Shown in pieces: positions 30,603-43,700 of a DNA stretch of 64,000 bases. Each line of letters begins with the position of its first letter. Position 1 is the stretch's first letter. Origin of the DNA: Nitrosospira sp. Nsp2 (GTDB lineage: Bacteria > Pseudomonadota > Gammaproteobacteria > Burkholderiales > Nitrosomonadaceae); assembly GCF_003050965.1 (NCBI RefSeq), contig NZ_QAOU01000003.1, positions 248,001 to 312,000 of the forward strand. Direction: 5' to 3'. The notes beneath the pieces were generated by a model that searched no databases, was not told where the DNA came from, and saw only the letters and a program-made list of their open reading frames with translations. Made by a program: the position numbers and the translations under genes.

Positions 30603-32243
30603 TCACGTATTCTTAACCCGGATATAGCGCCGCAGTAACGTATTGGTAGAACTGTCGTGCTTCATCGAATTTACATCCGGATGCTCGAGCTCTTTGATAA
30701 TGCGGTAAGCCAGTGCCTTTCCCAGTTCTACGCCCCACTGATCAAACGAGTCAATATCCCAGATTGCTCCCTGCGTGAAAACGCTGTGCTCGTAAAGGGC
30801 GACAATCGCCCCTAGGCTGTGGGGTGTCAGGCGCTCGGCGAGAATTGTATTTGTTGGGCGGTTACCCTCGAAACTTCGATGCGGGCACAACCAGTCGGGC
30901 GTTCCCTCAGCTTTCACTTCATCCTCGGTCTTTCCGAAAGCCAACGCTTCGGTTTGAGCAAACAAGTTTGCCATCAGTACGTCATGATGATTTCCGAGAG
31001 GGTTCAAAGTTCGACAAAAGCCGATAAAATCGCACGGAATCAGCCGTGTACCCTGATGAACCAGTTGGTAAAAAGAGTGTTGACCATTCGTACCCGGCTC
31101 ACCCCAGATCACGGGTGAGGTGTCGTAGCCAACACGAGCGCCACTGAGCGTAACGTGCTTGCCATTACTTTCCATGGTTAGTTGCTGCAAATAAGCCGGG
31201 AAGCGCTTAAGGTACTGGTCATAGGGCAACACGGCAACCGACGCTGCGCCGAAGAAATTGTTGTACCAGATCGCGAGCAATCCCATGAGCACGGGCAAAT
31301 TATGGTCGAACGGAGCAGTTAGGAAGTGCTGGTCCATCGCGTGAAAACCTGCCAGCATGGCCCTAAAATTGTCGGGCCCGATTGCAATCATGGTAGAGAG
31401 GCCAACCGCGGAGTCGAGCGAGTAGCGTCCGCCTACCCAATCCCAGAACCCGAACATATTTGCTGTATCGATGCCGAATTTGGATACTTCCTCCGCATTG
31501 GTCGAGACAGCCACAAAGTGTTTGCGCACGGCCTGGTCATCTTTAAGCTTATCAAGCATCCATTGACGAGCTGCATGCGCGTTAGCCAATGTTTCGGCAG
31601 TGGTGAATGTCTTGGAACAGATGATGAATAGCGTTTCTTCCGGAGCGAGCGCCCGTGTGGCCTCCTCGAAGTCGGTGCCATCCACGTTGGACACAAAGCG
31701 GAAGTTCATATCGCGGAGCGCGTAGTGCCGAAGTGCTTCGTATGCCATCACCGGACCGAGGTCCGAGCCGCCGATGCCAATATTGACGATATTGCGAATT
31801 CGCTGCCCCGTATGTCCGCGCCACTGGCCGTCCCGTAATCGAACGGCGAAGTCGGTCATCCGGTCGAGCACCTTGTGTACTTCCGGCACGACATTAACGC
31901 CGTCAACAACAATTCTCTCTGACTGAGGCGCGCGCAAAGCAATATGCAAAGCGGGACGCTGCTCAGTGGAATTGATCGGTTCGCCTCTGAACATTGCGTT
32001 TATACGCTGCCGCAGACTGCATTCATCGGCAAGGTGCACGAGCAGTCGGAGCGTTTCGCTGGTAATCCGGTTCTTGGAGTAGTCGAGGTAGATGCCGGCG
32101 GCTTCCGCGACAAATCGCTCACCACGCTGGGGATCCTCGGCGAAGAGCTGACGCAGATGCAGATTCTTGACCGACGGGAAATGGCCTGCGAGGGCTTGCC
32201 ATTCAGGGCGTTCTGTCAGGGTCTGGGTGGAAGGTCGCGCCAT
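30603..32243 (-). CDS. pgi: Glucose-6-phosphate isomerase
   Basis: Interconverts glucose 6-phosphate and fructose 6-phosphate. The 546 residues match the large bacterial/eukaryotic form. Signatures include [20 protein letters not shown] (about 270), the catalytic Glu in [19 protein letters not shown] (about 350), and the C-terminal lysine region [12 protein letters not shown]-like stretch ([14 protein letters not shown]). It starts 3 bases past the pssA stop on the same strand, so it is probably co-transcribed with pssA. Confidence 0.97.
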   Translation of the reverse strand: MARPSTQTLTERPEWQALAGHFPSVKNLHLRQLFAEDPQRGERFVAEAAGIYLDYSKNRITSETLRLLVHLADECSLRQRINAMFRGEPINSTEQRPALHIALRAPQSERIVVDGVNVVPEVHKVLDRMTDFAVRLRDGQWRGHTGQRIRNIVNIGIGGSDLGPVMAYEALRHYALRDMNFRFVSNVDGTDFEEATRALAPEETLFIICSKTFTTAETLANAHAARQWMLDKLKDDQAVRKHFVAVSTNAEEVSKFGIDTANMFGFWDWVGGRYSLDSAVGLSTMIAIGPDNFRAMLAGFHAMDQHFLTAPFDHNLPVLMGLLAIWYNNFFGAASVAVLPYDQYLKRFPAYLQQLTMESNGKHVTLSGARVGYDTSPVIWGEPGTNGQHSFYQLVHQGTRLIPCDFIGFCRTLNPLGNHHDVLMANLFAQTEALAFGKTEDEVKAEGTPDWLCPHRSFEGNRPTNTILAERLTPHSLGAIVALYEHSVFTQGAIWDIDSFDQWGVELGKALAYRIIKELEHPDVNSMKHDSSTNTLLRRYIRVKNT

Positions 32244-32246
32244 AGG

Positions 32247-33011
32247 TTATTGGCTCTCGATGGTCGTTCTTTTCTTCTTGAACCATCGCCACATCCGCAA
32301 GAAATAGCCGGAGAGCGCATAGAGGAAAAAAAGGCAGAACAGGACAACGGGTGGATGACTTGGAATTAGTACAAAGAAAAAGAGCGCCAGCAGCAGAACG
32401 GTGATGAAGGGCACGCTTTTACGCAAATTGATTTCCTTGCCGCTGTAATAGGGGATGTTACTCACCATTGTCAAACCCGCGAATAGCGTGATGCACCACG
32501 CAAGCCAGCGGATGTCTGTACCGGCTATTTCAAAATCCAGCATCACCCACACCAGGCCCGCAATGAGTGCTGCGGCGGCCGGGCTCGGGAGGCCCTGAAA
32601 GAAGCGCTTGTCCACGACGCCGATATTGGTATTGAAGCGGGCGAGACGCAGCGCGGCACAGACGCAATAAATGAAAGCCGCGATCCACCCTAGCTTGCCC
32701 ATGCCCTTCAACGCCCATTCGTATATCACCAGCGCGGGTGCCGCGCCAAACGAAACCATGTCGGATAGGCTATCGTATTCTGCGCCGAATTCGCTCTGAG
32801 TGTGTGTCAGACGAGCCACCCTCCCGTCCAATCCATCCAGCACCATCGCGATGAAGATGGAAACCGCGGAATGTTCAAAACGCCCGTTCATCGCCTGCAC
32901 GATGGCATAGAATCCGGCGAACAGTGCGGCCGTGGTAAACAAGTTAGGCAGCAGATATATGCCGCGCCGGCGGAGATTGGATTTGAGGAGGCGTGGATGA
33001 GGATCATGCAT
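32247..33011 (-). CDS. pssA: CDP-diacylglycerol-serine O-phosphatidyltransferase
   Basis: Membrane enzyme making phosphatidylserine, precursor of phosphatidylethanolamine. The 254-residue protein has several membrane helices and the CDP-alcohol phosphatidyltransferase signature, DG(x)2AR(x)8G(x)3D(x)3D, read here as DGRVARLTHTQSEFGAEYDSLSD across residues about 60-83. The B. subtilis-type integral membrane PssA is indicated, not the soluble E. coli type. psd is not nearby. Downstream pgi follows after 3 bases; ilvC lies upstream behind a strong hairpin. Confidence 0.94.
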   Translation of the reverse strand: MHDPHPRLLKSNLRRRGIYLLPNLFTTAALFAGFYAIVQAMNGRFEHSAVSIFIAMVLDGLDGRVARLTHTQSEFGAEYDSLSDMVSFGAAPALVIYEWALKGMGKLGWIAAFIYCVCAALRLARFNTNIGVVDKRFFQGLPSPAAAALIAGLVWVMLDFEIAGTDIRWLAWCITLFAGLTMVSNIPYYSGKEINLRKSVPFITVLLLALFFFVLIPSHPPVVLFCLFFLYALSGYFLRMWRWFKKKRTTIESQ

Positions 33012-33289
33012 CGTTCATGCAATCCCGGAGGAGACCGGTTGATGTTAACCGGTTATCGGTCGATGGTAAACAGCAGTCCCTGTATCCATGCCCAAGAGCA
33101 TGGGGCCCGTTACCCAGTGAATAGGTCACGCTTCGGGTATGTGTTATCTTCGGAGAAAGCGCCCAGCGAATCAATCGGCCGCCGGACTAAGGCACTGGCC
33201 CGGCGTTTGCAGTAAGCCAAAAAAATCCGTCAGAAAAGAAGGCGGGACTGTAATACGGGTGAGACTGGCTTTGAGGAGCGGACAGGGAC

Positions 33290-33318
33290 GGGCGGCCCGG
33301 GTTGGCGTCGGGCCGCCC
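33290..33318 (-). terminator. GC hairpin after ilvC
   Basis: Perfect 10-bp stem: GGGCGGCCCG (33290-33299) and CGGGCCGCCC (33309-33318), 9-base loop. It starts 9 bases past the minus-strand ilvC stop at 33328. There is no T-run in the direction of ilvC transcription, so it may act as an mRNA 3' stabiliser or partial terminator separating ilv from pssA-pgi. Nothing else is evident in the 316-base gap (33012-33327). Confidence 0.6.
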
Positions 33319-33327
33319 CTGCCTCTT

Positions 33328-34425
<1,098 letters not shown>

Positions 34426-34917
34426 CTAGACCTTCAATATCCGCTCGCCACGGCCTATGCCGGAGGCGCCGGTGCGTACTGTCTCCAGAATTGAGCTACG
34501 TTCGAGGGCCTGAAGAAATGCGTCGAGCTTGGAGCCGGTACCGGTCAGTTCGATGGTGTACGATTTATCGGTAACGTCAATGATGCGGCCGCGAAAAATA
34601 TCCGACATCCGCTTGATTTCCTCACGATCCTTGTCGAGGGCACGCACCTTTATCAGCATCAGTTCGCGCTCAATGTGATCCCCATCACTCAAGTCCACCA
34701 CTTTGACGACCTCGATGAGCTTGTTTAGTTGCTTGGTTATTTGCTCAATCACATCATCTGAACCCGTGGTAACTAGCGTCATGCGGGACAAAGTGGAATC
34801 TTCCGTGGCCGCGACGGTAAGGGATTCAATATTATATCCGCGGGAAGAGAAGAGCCCCGCGACACGAGACAATGCGCCCGCTTCGTTTTCCATTAACAAA
34901 GAAATGATATGGCGCAT
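34426..34917 (-). CDS. ilvH: Acetolactate synthase small (regulatory) subunit
   Basis: Regulatory subunit conferring activity and valine feedback on acetohydroxyacid synthase. 163 residues, equal to E. coli IlvH. An N-terminal ACT domain starts MRHIISLLMENEAGALSRVAGLFSSRGYNIESLTV (cut here: MRHIISLLMENEAGALSRV, then AGLFSSRGYNIESLTV), followed by the C-terminal ALS small-subunit domain. Its start lies 3 bases past the catalytic-subunit stop, implying coupled translation. Called ilvN in some annotations. Confidence 0.96.
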   Translation of the reverse strand: MRHIISLLMENEAGALSRVAGLFSSRGYNIESLTVAATEDSTLSRMTLVTTGSDDVIEQITKQLNKLIEVVKVVDLSDGDHIERELMLIKVRALDKDREEIKRMSDIFRGRIIDVTDKSYTIELTGTGSKLDAFLQALERSSILETVRTGASGIGRGERILKV

Positions 34918-34920
34918 TTG

Positions 34921-36624
34921 TTATACCAGGATCATTTCAGAAAGACCCTTCCCGCCGGGCACCATGGGGAACACGTTCTCCGTCTGGTCGGTAATAAAAT
35001 CCATGAATACCAATCTGTCCTTGAGCTGGAATGCCTCCTTGAGGGCGCCTTCCACATCTTGCGGGTGTTCAATTTTCATGCCTACATGACCATAACTCTC
35101 GGCCAACTTGACGAAATTCGGAAGAGCATCCATATACGATTCGGCATAACGATTGCCGTGAAAAAATTCCTGCCACTGTCTTACCATGCCCATATAACGG
35201 TTATTCAAATTAATAATCTTGAGTGGCAAATTGTACTGCTTGCACGTAGACAGCTCTTGTATGCACATCTGTATGCTGGCCTCACCTGTAACACAGGCGA
35301 CGACGTTACCAGGATTCGCAAACTGAACGCCCATCGCTGCCGGCAGACCGAATCCCATCGTTCCCAGGCCCCCGGAATTGATCCAGCGGCGGGGCAGGTC
35401 AAACTTGTAAAACTGCGCCGCCCACATCTGATGCTGACCTACATCGGAGGTGATGAATGCATCGCCCCCTGTCACCTCATAGAGCTTTTCGATCACCCAT
35501 TGCGGCTTGGTGACTGTACCTGAACGGTCGTATTTGAGGCAATCACGGGCACGCCACGCATTGATCTGAGTCCACCACGCGTCAAGAGCCGTCTGGTCCG
35601 GTTTTTCCTTGTGCGCCTTGAGCTGTTTTATCAATTCATCCAGTACGTCCGAGACGTTACCGACGATCGGGACATCGACTTTGACCCTCTTGGATATGGA
35701 CGAAGGATCGATGTCGATGTGAATGATCTTGCGATCTTCATTAAAGAAATGCTTCGGATTGCCGATGACACGATCATCGAACCGGGCACCGATGGCGACG
35801 AGCACGTCGCAGTGTTGCATCGCCATATTGGCTTCGTATGTGCCATGCATTCCCAGCATTCCGACAAACTGCTTGTCAGTTGCGGGATAGCCGCCCAAAC
35901 CCATTAATGTATTTGTGCAGGGAAAGCCGAGCATCTGCACGAGATCGGTGAGCCTCCCCGCAGCATCGCTAAGGATGACGCCCCCGCCCGTGTACATCAT
36001 CGGACGTTTCGCTTCGAGTATCAGTTGTACGGCTTTTCTTATCTGCCCCGCATGCCCGCGGGTGACGGGATTATAGGAGCGCATGGAGACGCTGTCCGGA
36101 TAAAGAAACGCTGCTTTCTGCTGACTTACATCCTTGGGGATATCCACGAGCACGGGCCCGGGGCGTCCAGTTGACGCAATGTAGAATGCTTTCTTGATGG
36201 TGGTTGCCAGCTCATCAATGTTCTTCACCAGAAAGTTGTGTTTGACGCAAGGGCGGGTGATACCCACCGTGTCAACCTCCTGAAACGCATCCAAGCCGAT
36301 GGCATGGGTTGGCACCTGTCCGCTGATGATGACGAGCGGGATGGAATCCATGTAGGCGGTAGCGATACCAGTAACAGCATTAGTGACGCCAGGGCCCGAG
36401 GTCACCAAGGCCACGCCAACCTTGTTACTGGATCGGGCGTAGCCGTCCGCTGCGTGCACTGCCGCTTGCTCATGCCGCACGAGGACGTGCTTGACCTTGT
36501 CCTGCTTGAACAATTCGTCATAAATAAACAGCACGGCGCCGCCTGGGTAGCCGAAAATATAATCGACCCCTTCCTTCTGCAAACAACGCACCGTGATTTC
36601 AGCGCCCGTTAATTCCGTGCTCAT
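34921..36624 (-). CDS. ilvI: Acetolactate synthase large (catalytic) subunit
   Basis: Thiamine-diphosphate enzyme making acetolactate or acetohydroxybutyrate. 567 residues with the catalytic Glu in VRHEQAAVHAADGYARSS, the FAD region GGGVILSDA, and the thiamine/Mg site, which reads TGEASIQMCIQELSTCKQY followed by NNRYMGMV; the family's usual GDGS/GDGSFQM has Glu-Ala here (GEAS). First gene of ilvI-ilvH-ilvC; often named ilvB. The upstream 416-base gap should contain the promoter; no branched-chain-rich leader peptide was found. Confidence 0.96.
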   Translation of the reverse strand: MSTELTGAEITVRCLQKEGVDYIFGYPGGAVLFIYDELFKQDKVKHVLVRHEQAAVHAADGYARSSNKVGVALVTSGPGVTNAVTGIATAYMDSIPLVIISGQVPTHAIGLDAFQEVDTVGITRPCVKHNFLVKNIDELATTIKKAFYIASTGRPGPVLVDIPKDVSQQKAAFLYPDSVSMRSYNPVTRGHAGQIRKAVQLILEAKRPMMYTGGGVILSDAAGRLTDLVQMLGFPCTNTLMGLGGYPATDKQFVGMLGMHGTYEANMAMQHCDVLVAIGARFDDRVIGNPKHFFNEDRKIIHIDIDPSSISKRVKVDVPIVGNVSDVLDELIKQLKAHKEKPDQTALDAWWTQINAWRARDCLKYDRSGTVTKPQWVIEKLYEVTGGDAFITSDVGQHQMWAAQFYKFDLPRRWINSGGLGTMGFGLPAAMGVQFANPGNVVACVTGEASIQMCIQELSTCKQYNLPLKIINLNNRYMGMVRQWQEFFHGNRYAESYMDALPNFVKLAESYGHVGMKIEHPQDVEGALKEAFQLKDRLVFMDFITDQTENVFPMVPGGKGLSEMILV

Positions 36625-37040
36625 GCTTTCTTCATTTCCAATGTAGGGTGCAGCAAAATATTAAGTGAAACACTGAACAGTAGCGGTTAGGCAATCATTG
36701 GTCAACCCCTTGACAGGAGAGTTGCCGAATAAGTGTCCCGCATCCGGCCCTTGCCCGGTCGCGGCGTCGGTTCCTAATCCCACTGTGTCCCCCCGACAGG
36801 ACAGATGGAGGATTTATGAGAGATCCCTGGCTCGAACATGACAAGAGTGTGGTAGCAGGTGAAGAGTCGGGGCGGGGGATTTATCAACTGACGCACGACT
36901 AGACGAGAACAGCACGTTCAGTACAATGATGGTGCGCATTTTCGTAGCGCCATCCTGCGATCTACATCGACTATCTACCCGTTCAACAGGGTCAGTTGCT
37001 GCTGACGACTCACGGTCAAATACGGGCGCGGCGTATAAAA
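36625..37040. other. 416-base gap between fur and ilvI
   Basis: Holds the expected ilvI promoter and the 3' end of fur. A 76-codon minus-strand frame at 36814-37044 overlaps the fur end and carries no recognisable features, so it is not called. I see no strong intrinsic terminator or attenuator stem. Confidence 0.5.
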
Positions 37041-37496
37041 TCAACTTTTCCCACTACCCGGGCCTTCTTCCGTTTTTCGATACGGGCACGCGGGCTTGAT
37101 GCAGTCCGCGTAAAGCGAAAGCGAGTGCTCGTGCAAGGCAAATCCCCGATCCTTGGCGATTTTTATTTGCCGTTTCTCGATTTCGGCGTCATAAAATTCT
37201 TCGACCCTGCCGCACTGCAAGCACACCAAGTGGTCATGATGCGTGCTGCTGGAAAGCTCAAACACGGCTTTGCCGCCTTCAAAATGGTGGCGCTCGAGCA
37301 ATCCGGCCTGCTCGAACTGGGTGAGCACCCTGTAGACAGTGGCAAGACCAATATCTTCGCCTTCACTGATCAGTGTTCGATAAACATCCTCTGCGGAGAG
37401 ATGGCGGACGGGGCTGCTCTCAAACAAGCTCAGGATTCTGAGCCGTGGTAACGTGGCCTTCAAGCCCATGGTTTTAAGATTGTTTGGCTTGCTCAT
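37041..37496 (-). CDS. fur: Ferric uptake regulator Fur
   Basis: Fe(II)-responsive dimeric repressor. The start at 37496 (151 residues, [22 protein letters not shown]) matches Fur; a longer frame from 37589 adds 31 residues overlapping bamE. The winged helix includes [30 protein letters not shown] (in two parts: [18 protein letters not shown] and [12 protein letters not shown]), metal-site His residues are in [14 protein letters not shown], and both cysteine pairs are kept: CLQC and CIKPAC. It diverges from bamE across 73 bases, the common fur-bamE arrangement. No convincing Fur box was seen between them. Confidence 0.96.
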   Translation of the reverse strand: MSKPNNLKTMGLKATLPRLRILSLFESSPVRHLSAEDVYRTLISEGEDIGLATVYRVLTQFEQAGLLERHHFEGGKAVFELSSSTHHDHLVCLQCGRVEEFYDAEIEKRQIKIAKDRGFALHEHSLSLYADCIKPACPYRKTEEGPGSGKS

Positions 37497-37569
37497 AGCG
37501 ATGTCATCCAATAGGTTATTTGCTGTATCATATAACGTTGGGTTTGCTTTGGAAACACTACGCTGCCGC

Positions 37570-38169
37570 ATGCGCGCAATACTACTCACGCTGGTCGTTG
37601 CGATATTGCTCGCCGGATGTTCGTCTGTTCCATCCCTGCTCTATAAAATAGAAATCCAGCAGGGCAATGTTATCACCCAGGAAATGGTCGACAAACTGAA
37701 GCCGGGAATGACGAGGTCACAAGTGCGTTTTGCTCTGGGCTCGCCGATGATTAACGACGCATTTCACAACAACCGCTGGGATTACGTGTATCGCCTGGAA
37801 CAGGAAGGTAGACTGGTTGAGCAGCGACGCCTGACCGTGTTTTTTGACGAAGACAACCTGATACGCATTGATGGCAGTTTCAAAACTTCAGCTGCTTTTA
37901 TTCGGCCTCCTGTAGTCGAGCACGCAGCGCCGATTGAGCCTGAGACGCCCTTGGTTAAAGAAGAGCGCAAGGACGCAGGCGGGGTTCCGGTTTTAGCGGA
38001 AACGCCAGTTCAGAAAAGTCCCGACCCCGGCAGTATTACAAGTTCGAACGGCGTTCCTCCGAGAAGCGATACTTCAGTTTCGCCGGCGCCGGAAAAACGA
38101 GTTCCCAGGCAGGCGCCATCACAGGCGACGGACAGGGGCGCCAATGAAGCGGACCAACTAAAAGAGTAG
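37570..38169 (+). CDS. bamE: Outer-membrane assembly lipoprotein BamE, with long C-terminal tail
   Basis: Small lipoprotein of the BAM complex that inserts beta-barrels. The start at 37570 gives 199 residues with a lipoprotein signal ([17 protein letters not shown], lipid Cys17). The BamE/SmpA domain follows: [33 protein letters not shown], and [25 protein letters not shown]. Residues after about 115 form a proline- and charge-rich, probably disordered extension (about 85 residues) absent from E. coli BamE (113 residues). Divergent from fur; dapB follows 36 bases downstream. Confidence 0.93.
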   Translation: MRAILLTLVVAILLAGCSSVPSLLYKIEIQQGNVITQEMVDKLKPGMTRSQVRFALGSPMINDAFHNNRWDYVYRLEQEGRLVEQRRLTVFFDEDNLIRIDGSFKTSAAFIRPPVVEHAAPIEPETPLVKEERKDAGGVPVLAETPVQKSPDPGSITSSNGVPPRSDTSVSPAPEKRVPRQAPSQATDRGANEADQLKE

Positions 38170-38199
38170 GGACGTCGTCCTGAAAGTGATGTTATTTAA

Positions 38200-39012
<813 letters not shown>

Positions 39013-39238
39013 GAAGTTCACACCGGTCTATCCTTCAGTAGGCCGGGATCAATTTTCCCTTCCTGTTTGTCATTTCAGCTGATTCCCGTCAACTGGTCTG
39101 TCCATGATCCTTGTCGCTATATCGCCCGGTTTTATTGAAGTAGGACGCTTTTGAACGTATAATTTCGGTTTTCGAAAACGGAACAGACGGCATCTTGTCC
39201 CGTTTCAATCCGTGTCTGTATTCCCCCAGGAGCTTTCC

Positions 39239-40420
39239 GTGCCACAACCCACGCATGCCGTTCTTGCGCTCGCTGACGGCACAGTCTTTCGTGGCTTATC
39301 CATTGGCGCCGACGGCATCAGTACGGGGGAGGTGGTCTTTAACACCTCCATGACCGGGTACCAGGAAATTCTCACTGATCCGTCTTATTGCCGCCAAATA
39401 ATAACCCTTACCTATCCCCATATCGGAAATACGGGTACAAACGATGATGATGTGGAATTCGGCAACGTCGATAGAGTACATGCGGCAGGACTGGTTATTC
39501 GAAGTCTTCCACCTGCCTCCAGTAACTGGCGCCAGACCCAGACCTTACCGGAATATCTCAAACAGCACGGAGTAGTCGCAATTGCGGATATCGATACCCG
39601 CAAGCTCACTCGTATTGTGCGCGAAAAAGGAGCGCAAGCCGGCTGTATTATGGCCGGGTCGCCCGACGAAGCGGAAGCGCTGAAACAGGCAAAAGCATTT
39701 CCCGGCCTGGTGGGAATGGACCTCGCCAAAGTGGTGAGCTGTGCCGAGCGTTATGAATGGAATGAAGGCGAATGGAAACTGGGGCACGGATACCAGACTC
39801 AGGAGAACCCTCGCTTTCATGTCGTTGCATTGGATTTTGGTGTCAAGCGCAATATGCTTCGGAAGTTGGTGCAGCGTAATTGCAGGGTCACTGTTTTCCC
39901 CGCGCAGACAGCAGCCGATGAGATTATCGCATTGAAGCCCGATGGCATCTTCCTTTCCAACGGCCCGGGTGATCCCGAGCCGTGCGATTACGCCATCACG
40001 GCGACCAGAAAGTTGCTCGAAGAAGACCTGCCGATTTTTGGTGTTTGCATGGGACATCAATTGCTGGGATTGGCCAGTGGTGCGCGTACCGTAAAGATGA
40101 AATTCGGTCACCACGGCGCGAATCACCCTGTGCAGGATGTTGATAGCGGAAAGATATTCATCACCAGTCAAAATCACGGTTTTGCGGTTGATAGCAGTTC
40201 CTTGCCTAAGAATGCGCGTATTACCCATCTATCGTTATTTGACGGTAGCTTGCAGGGGTTTGAACTGATCGGTCAATCCGCCTTTTGTTTTCAGGGTCAT
40301 CCCGAAGCCAGTCCGGGACCCCACGATCTCGACTATCTATTCGATAAATTTATCGGATTGATGGAGCGGAAAAGGACGGGAGAAGATATGGGGAACGGAA
40401 GCGGCGCCTCTTCTAAGTAA
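39239..40420 (+). CDS. carA: Carbamoyl-phosphate synthase small subunit
   Basis: Glutamine amidotransferase subunit that feeds ammonia to CarB for arginine and pyrimidine synthesis. I choose the GTG at 39239 because AGGAG lies exactly six bases upstream (39228-39232); an earlier GTG at 39212 lacks a site. The product has 393 residues. An N-terminal CPSase domain ([31 protein letters not shown]) precedes the class I glutaminase domain with the nucleophile in [11 protein letters not shown] and catalytic His in [11 protein letters not shown]. carB follows after a 358-base gap. Confidence 0.96.
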   Translation: MPQPTHAVLALADGTVFRGLSIGADGISTGEVVFNTSMTGYQEILTDPSYCRQIITLTYPHIGNTGTNDDDVEFGNVDRVHAAGLVIRSLPPASSNWRQTQTLPEYLKQHGVVAIADIDTRKLTRIVREKGAQAGCIMAGSPDEAEALKQAKAFPGLVGMDLAKVVSCAERYEWNEGEWKLGHGYQTQENPRFHVVALDFGVKRNMLRKLVQRNCRVTVFPAQTAADEIIALKPDGIFLSNGPGDPEPCDYAITATRKLLEEDLPIFGVCMGHQLLGLASGARTVKMKFGHHGANHPVQDVDSGKIFITSQNHGFAVDSSSLPKNARITHLSLFDGSLQGFELIGQSAFCFQGHPEASPGPHDLDYLFDKFIGLMERKRTGEDMGNGSGASSK

Positions 40421-40778
40421 GTCATACGTCGGAGCGAATCGCTGAAAAATTAGATGAGGAGTTATAAGCGCAGCGGGCGCGGGGAAGCTTGCTGTGTGCC
40501 GGTGCTTAGATGATGGCGACGCGTCGCCCGCAACACAAGTTGTACCGCCTTGTATCGTTTTGCCAGCCTCAAGGATTTGTACTGGATGTCTTCAGAATGT
40601 GAAGTGATCCGTAAGACTGGCGAAGGCGTTATTGGCCATGGCCGGGCGTTGGCTGAACCTGTATTGCCACTGCTTTTAATTCCTTACAGCCTCTAACGTG
40701 CAAACAAGCAAGCGGACTTACTTTCGCTGGTGTCTCAAGATGTCACCGCGTTTTTACGCCTAATAACTCCCTGCAGCT
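40421..40778. other. 358-base gap between carA and carB
   Basis: carA and carB are usually close; here they are well separated on the same strand. Two short plus-strand frames, MMATRRPQHKLYRLVSFCQP... (from 40510, 31 codons) and a GTG frame ending at about 40697, follow one another but resemble nothing I know. No hairpin with T-run is visible. A separate carB promoter may lie here. Confidence 0.4.
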
Positions 40779-43700
40779 ATGCCTAAACGTAACGATATCA
40801 AATCCATTCTCATCATTGGCGCTGGCCCTATCGTCATCGGCCAGGCGTGCGAGTTTGACTATTCCGGCGCGCAGGCATGTAAGGCATTGCGGGAAGAAGG
40901 TTATCGAATCGTCCTGGTTAATTCGAATCCTGCCACCATCATGACCGATCCCGAAATGGCCGATGTCACCTATATCGAACCCATTATCTGGCCCATGCTG
41001 GAGAAAATCATAGCCATTGAGCGTCCCGATGCGTTGCTGCCGACGATGGGCGGCCAGACAGCGTTGAACTGCGCTCTTGACCTGGCAAAGAATGGCGTGC
41101 TTAACAAATACAATGTCGAGTTGATCGGCGCTTCGCGTGAGGCAATCGACAAGGCTGAGGATCGCGAGAAGTTCAAGCAGGCCATGACGCGTATCGGACT
41201 GGGTTCTGCCCGTTCTGCCATCGCCCATAGCCTGGAAGAGGCGCTGCAGGTACAGGCGATGGTTGGCTATCCCGCTATCATTCGTCCTTCATTCACCATG
41301 GGCGGGAGCGGAGGCGGTATCGCGTATAACCGGGAGGAATTTCTGGAAATATGCGAGCGCGGACTGGAAGTCTCGCCTACCAGGGAGTTGCTGATCGAGG
41401 AATCCGTCATTGGCTGGAAGGAATTCGAGACGGAGGTAATACGCGACAAGAAAGACAATTGCATTATCGTCTGTGTTATCGAGAATCTCGACCCCATGGG
41501 AGTCCATACGGGCGATTCCATCACCGTCGCGCCGGCGCAAACGCTGACGGACAAGGAATATCAGATCATGCGCGATGCGTCAATCGCGGTATTGCGCGAA
41601 ATCGGGGTGGAAACGGGCGGTTCAAATGTGCAGTTCGCCATCAATCCCCACGACGGACGAATGCTTGTAATAGAAATGAATCCACGTGTATCCCGCTCCT
41701 CGGCGCTGGCGTCGAAAGCGACCGGGTTTCCCATCGCCAAGGTCGCGGCAAAGCTCGCAGTAGGCTTTACGCTGGATGAACTCAAAAACGACATCACTGG
41801 CGGGGCGATGCCGGCATCCTTTGAACCAACCATAGATTATGTCGTAACGAAAGTTCCACGTTTCGCTTTTGAGAAGTTCCCACAGGCAAATGATCGCCTT
41901 ACCACTCAGATGAAATCGGTGGGTGAGGTGATGGCCATCGGACGCACCTTCCAGGAATCCCTGCAAAAAGCGCTCCGCGGACTGGAAATCGGTGTCGACG
42001 GGTTGGACGAAAAAACTTGCGATATTGATACCATAGCCGCCGAGTTGAGTGATCCCGGCCCAGATCGGATTTGGTATGTTGCGGACGCGTTTCGTTGCGG
42101 GATGATGCTCGACGAGATACATCAGCATACCCGCATCGATCGGTGGTTTCTTGCCCAGATTGGAGATCTGGTCAGGCAGGAGCAGTCTCTCGCCGGAAAG
42201 GTGCTGAACGGGCTTGACGCGCCCGAGCTACGCAGGCTCAAGCGCAGCGGCTTCTCTGACCGGCGTCTGGCCAAGCTGATGACCACAACGCAGGCGGCCG
42301 TTCGCGCCCGACGCCATCAATTCAACCTGCGGCCAGTATATAAGCGGGTGGATACTTGCGCGGCGGAGTTTGCAACTCGCACAGCGTATATGTACTCCAC
42401 CTACGAGGAGGAGTGCGAAGCGCTACCGAGTGAAAGAAAAAAAATAATGGTGCTGGGCGGCGGACCCAATCGCATCGGCCAAGGTATAGAGTTCGACTAC
42501 TGTTGTGTCCATGCAGCACTGGCATTACGCGAGGATGGCTTCGAAACCATCATGGTCAATTGCAACCCGGAAACTGTTTCAACCGATTACGACACCTCCG
42601 ACCGGCTTTATTTCGAGCCGCTGACGCTGGAGGACGTGCTCGAAATCGTTGAAGTAGAGAAGCCCTTAGGCGTGATTGTGCAATACGGGGGCCAGACGCC
42701 GCTGAAACTCGCCCGTGATCTGGAGGCAGCTGGGGTGCCGATCATTGGCACCAGCCCGGACATGATCGACTGCGCCGAGGATCGGGAGCGCTTTCAGAAA
42801 ATGCTGCACCGGTTGGGATTGAAGCAACCCCCAAACCGTACCGTGCGCGATGCAAGTGCAGCCCTGGCGGCAGCCGATGAAATCGGGTATCCGTTGGTGG
42901 TACGCCCCAGCTACGTATTGGGGGGTAGAGCAATGGAGATTATCCACGAGCAGCTAAATCTGGAACGTTATATGCGCGAGGCGGTCAAGGTTTCGCATGA
43001 CTCCCCGGTTCTGCTCGATCACTTTCTGAATGACGCCGTTGAAGTGGATGTGGATGCGGTCTCCGACGGCGAGATGGTGCTGATAGGCGGCATCATGGAA
43101 CACATTGAGCAGGCGGGCGTACATTCTGGCGATTCCGCGTGCTCGCTGCCGCCATTCAGCTTGTCGTCGCATATGCAGGATGAGTTGCGGCGCCAGACTT
43201 CAGCAATGGCGCGCGCGCTTAAGGTTGTCGGATTGATGAATGTGCAGTTCGCTATCCAGGGCGATACTGTATACGTGCTGGAGGTAAATCCGCGCGCGTC
43301 GCGGACCGTGCCTTTCGTGTCCAAAGCGACGGGGTTGCAACTGGCGAAAGTAGCCGCCCGCTGTATGACAGGCATGACGCTTGCCCAGCAAGGTATTGTC
43401 AAAGAAGTTGTTCCTTTCTATTATTCGGTCAAGGAAGCCGTCTTTCCTTTCACCAAGTTTCCCGGGGTGGACACTATTCTTGGGCCGGAAATGAAATCCA
43501 CCGGCGAAGTGATGGGTGTGGGGCAGACTTTTGCAGAAGCATTCGTCAAGTCGCAACTTGCCGCTGGCGTAAAGCTGCCCCTCGCAGGCAAAGTCTTTAT
43601 AAGCGTACGCCACGCTGACAAACCACGGGCGGTGGAGATCGCTCGCCAACTTGCGCAACTGGGATTTACTCTCTATGCTACGCGCGGGACCGCCGCGGTG

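Noticed and set aside
36814-37044. 76-codon minus-strand frame as an ilv leader peptide
   Set aside because: Not rich in Leu, Ile or Val codons in a run and no terminator follows it.
37497-37569. Fur box between fur and bamE
   Set aside because: Partial AT-rich similarity only; no match to the 19-bp consensus dyad.
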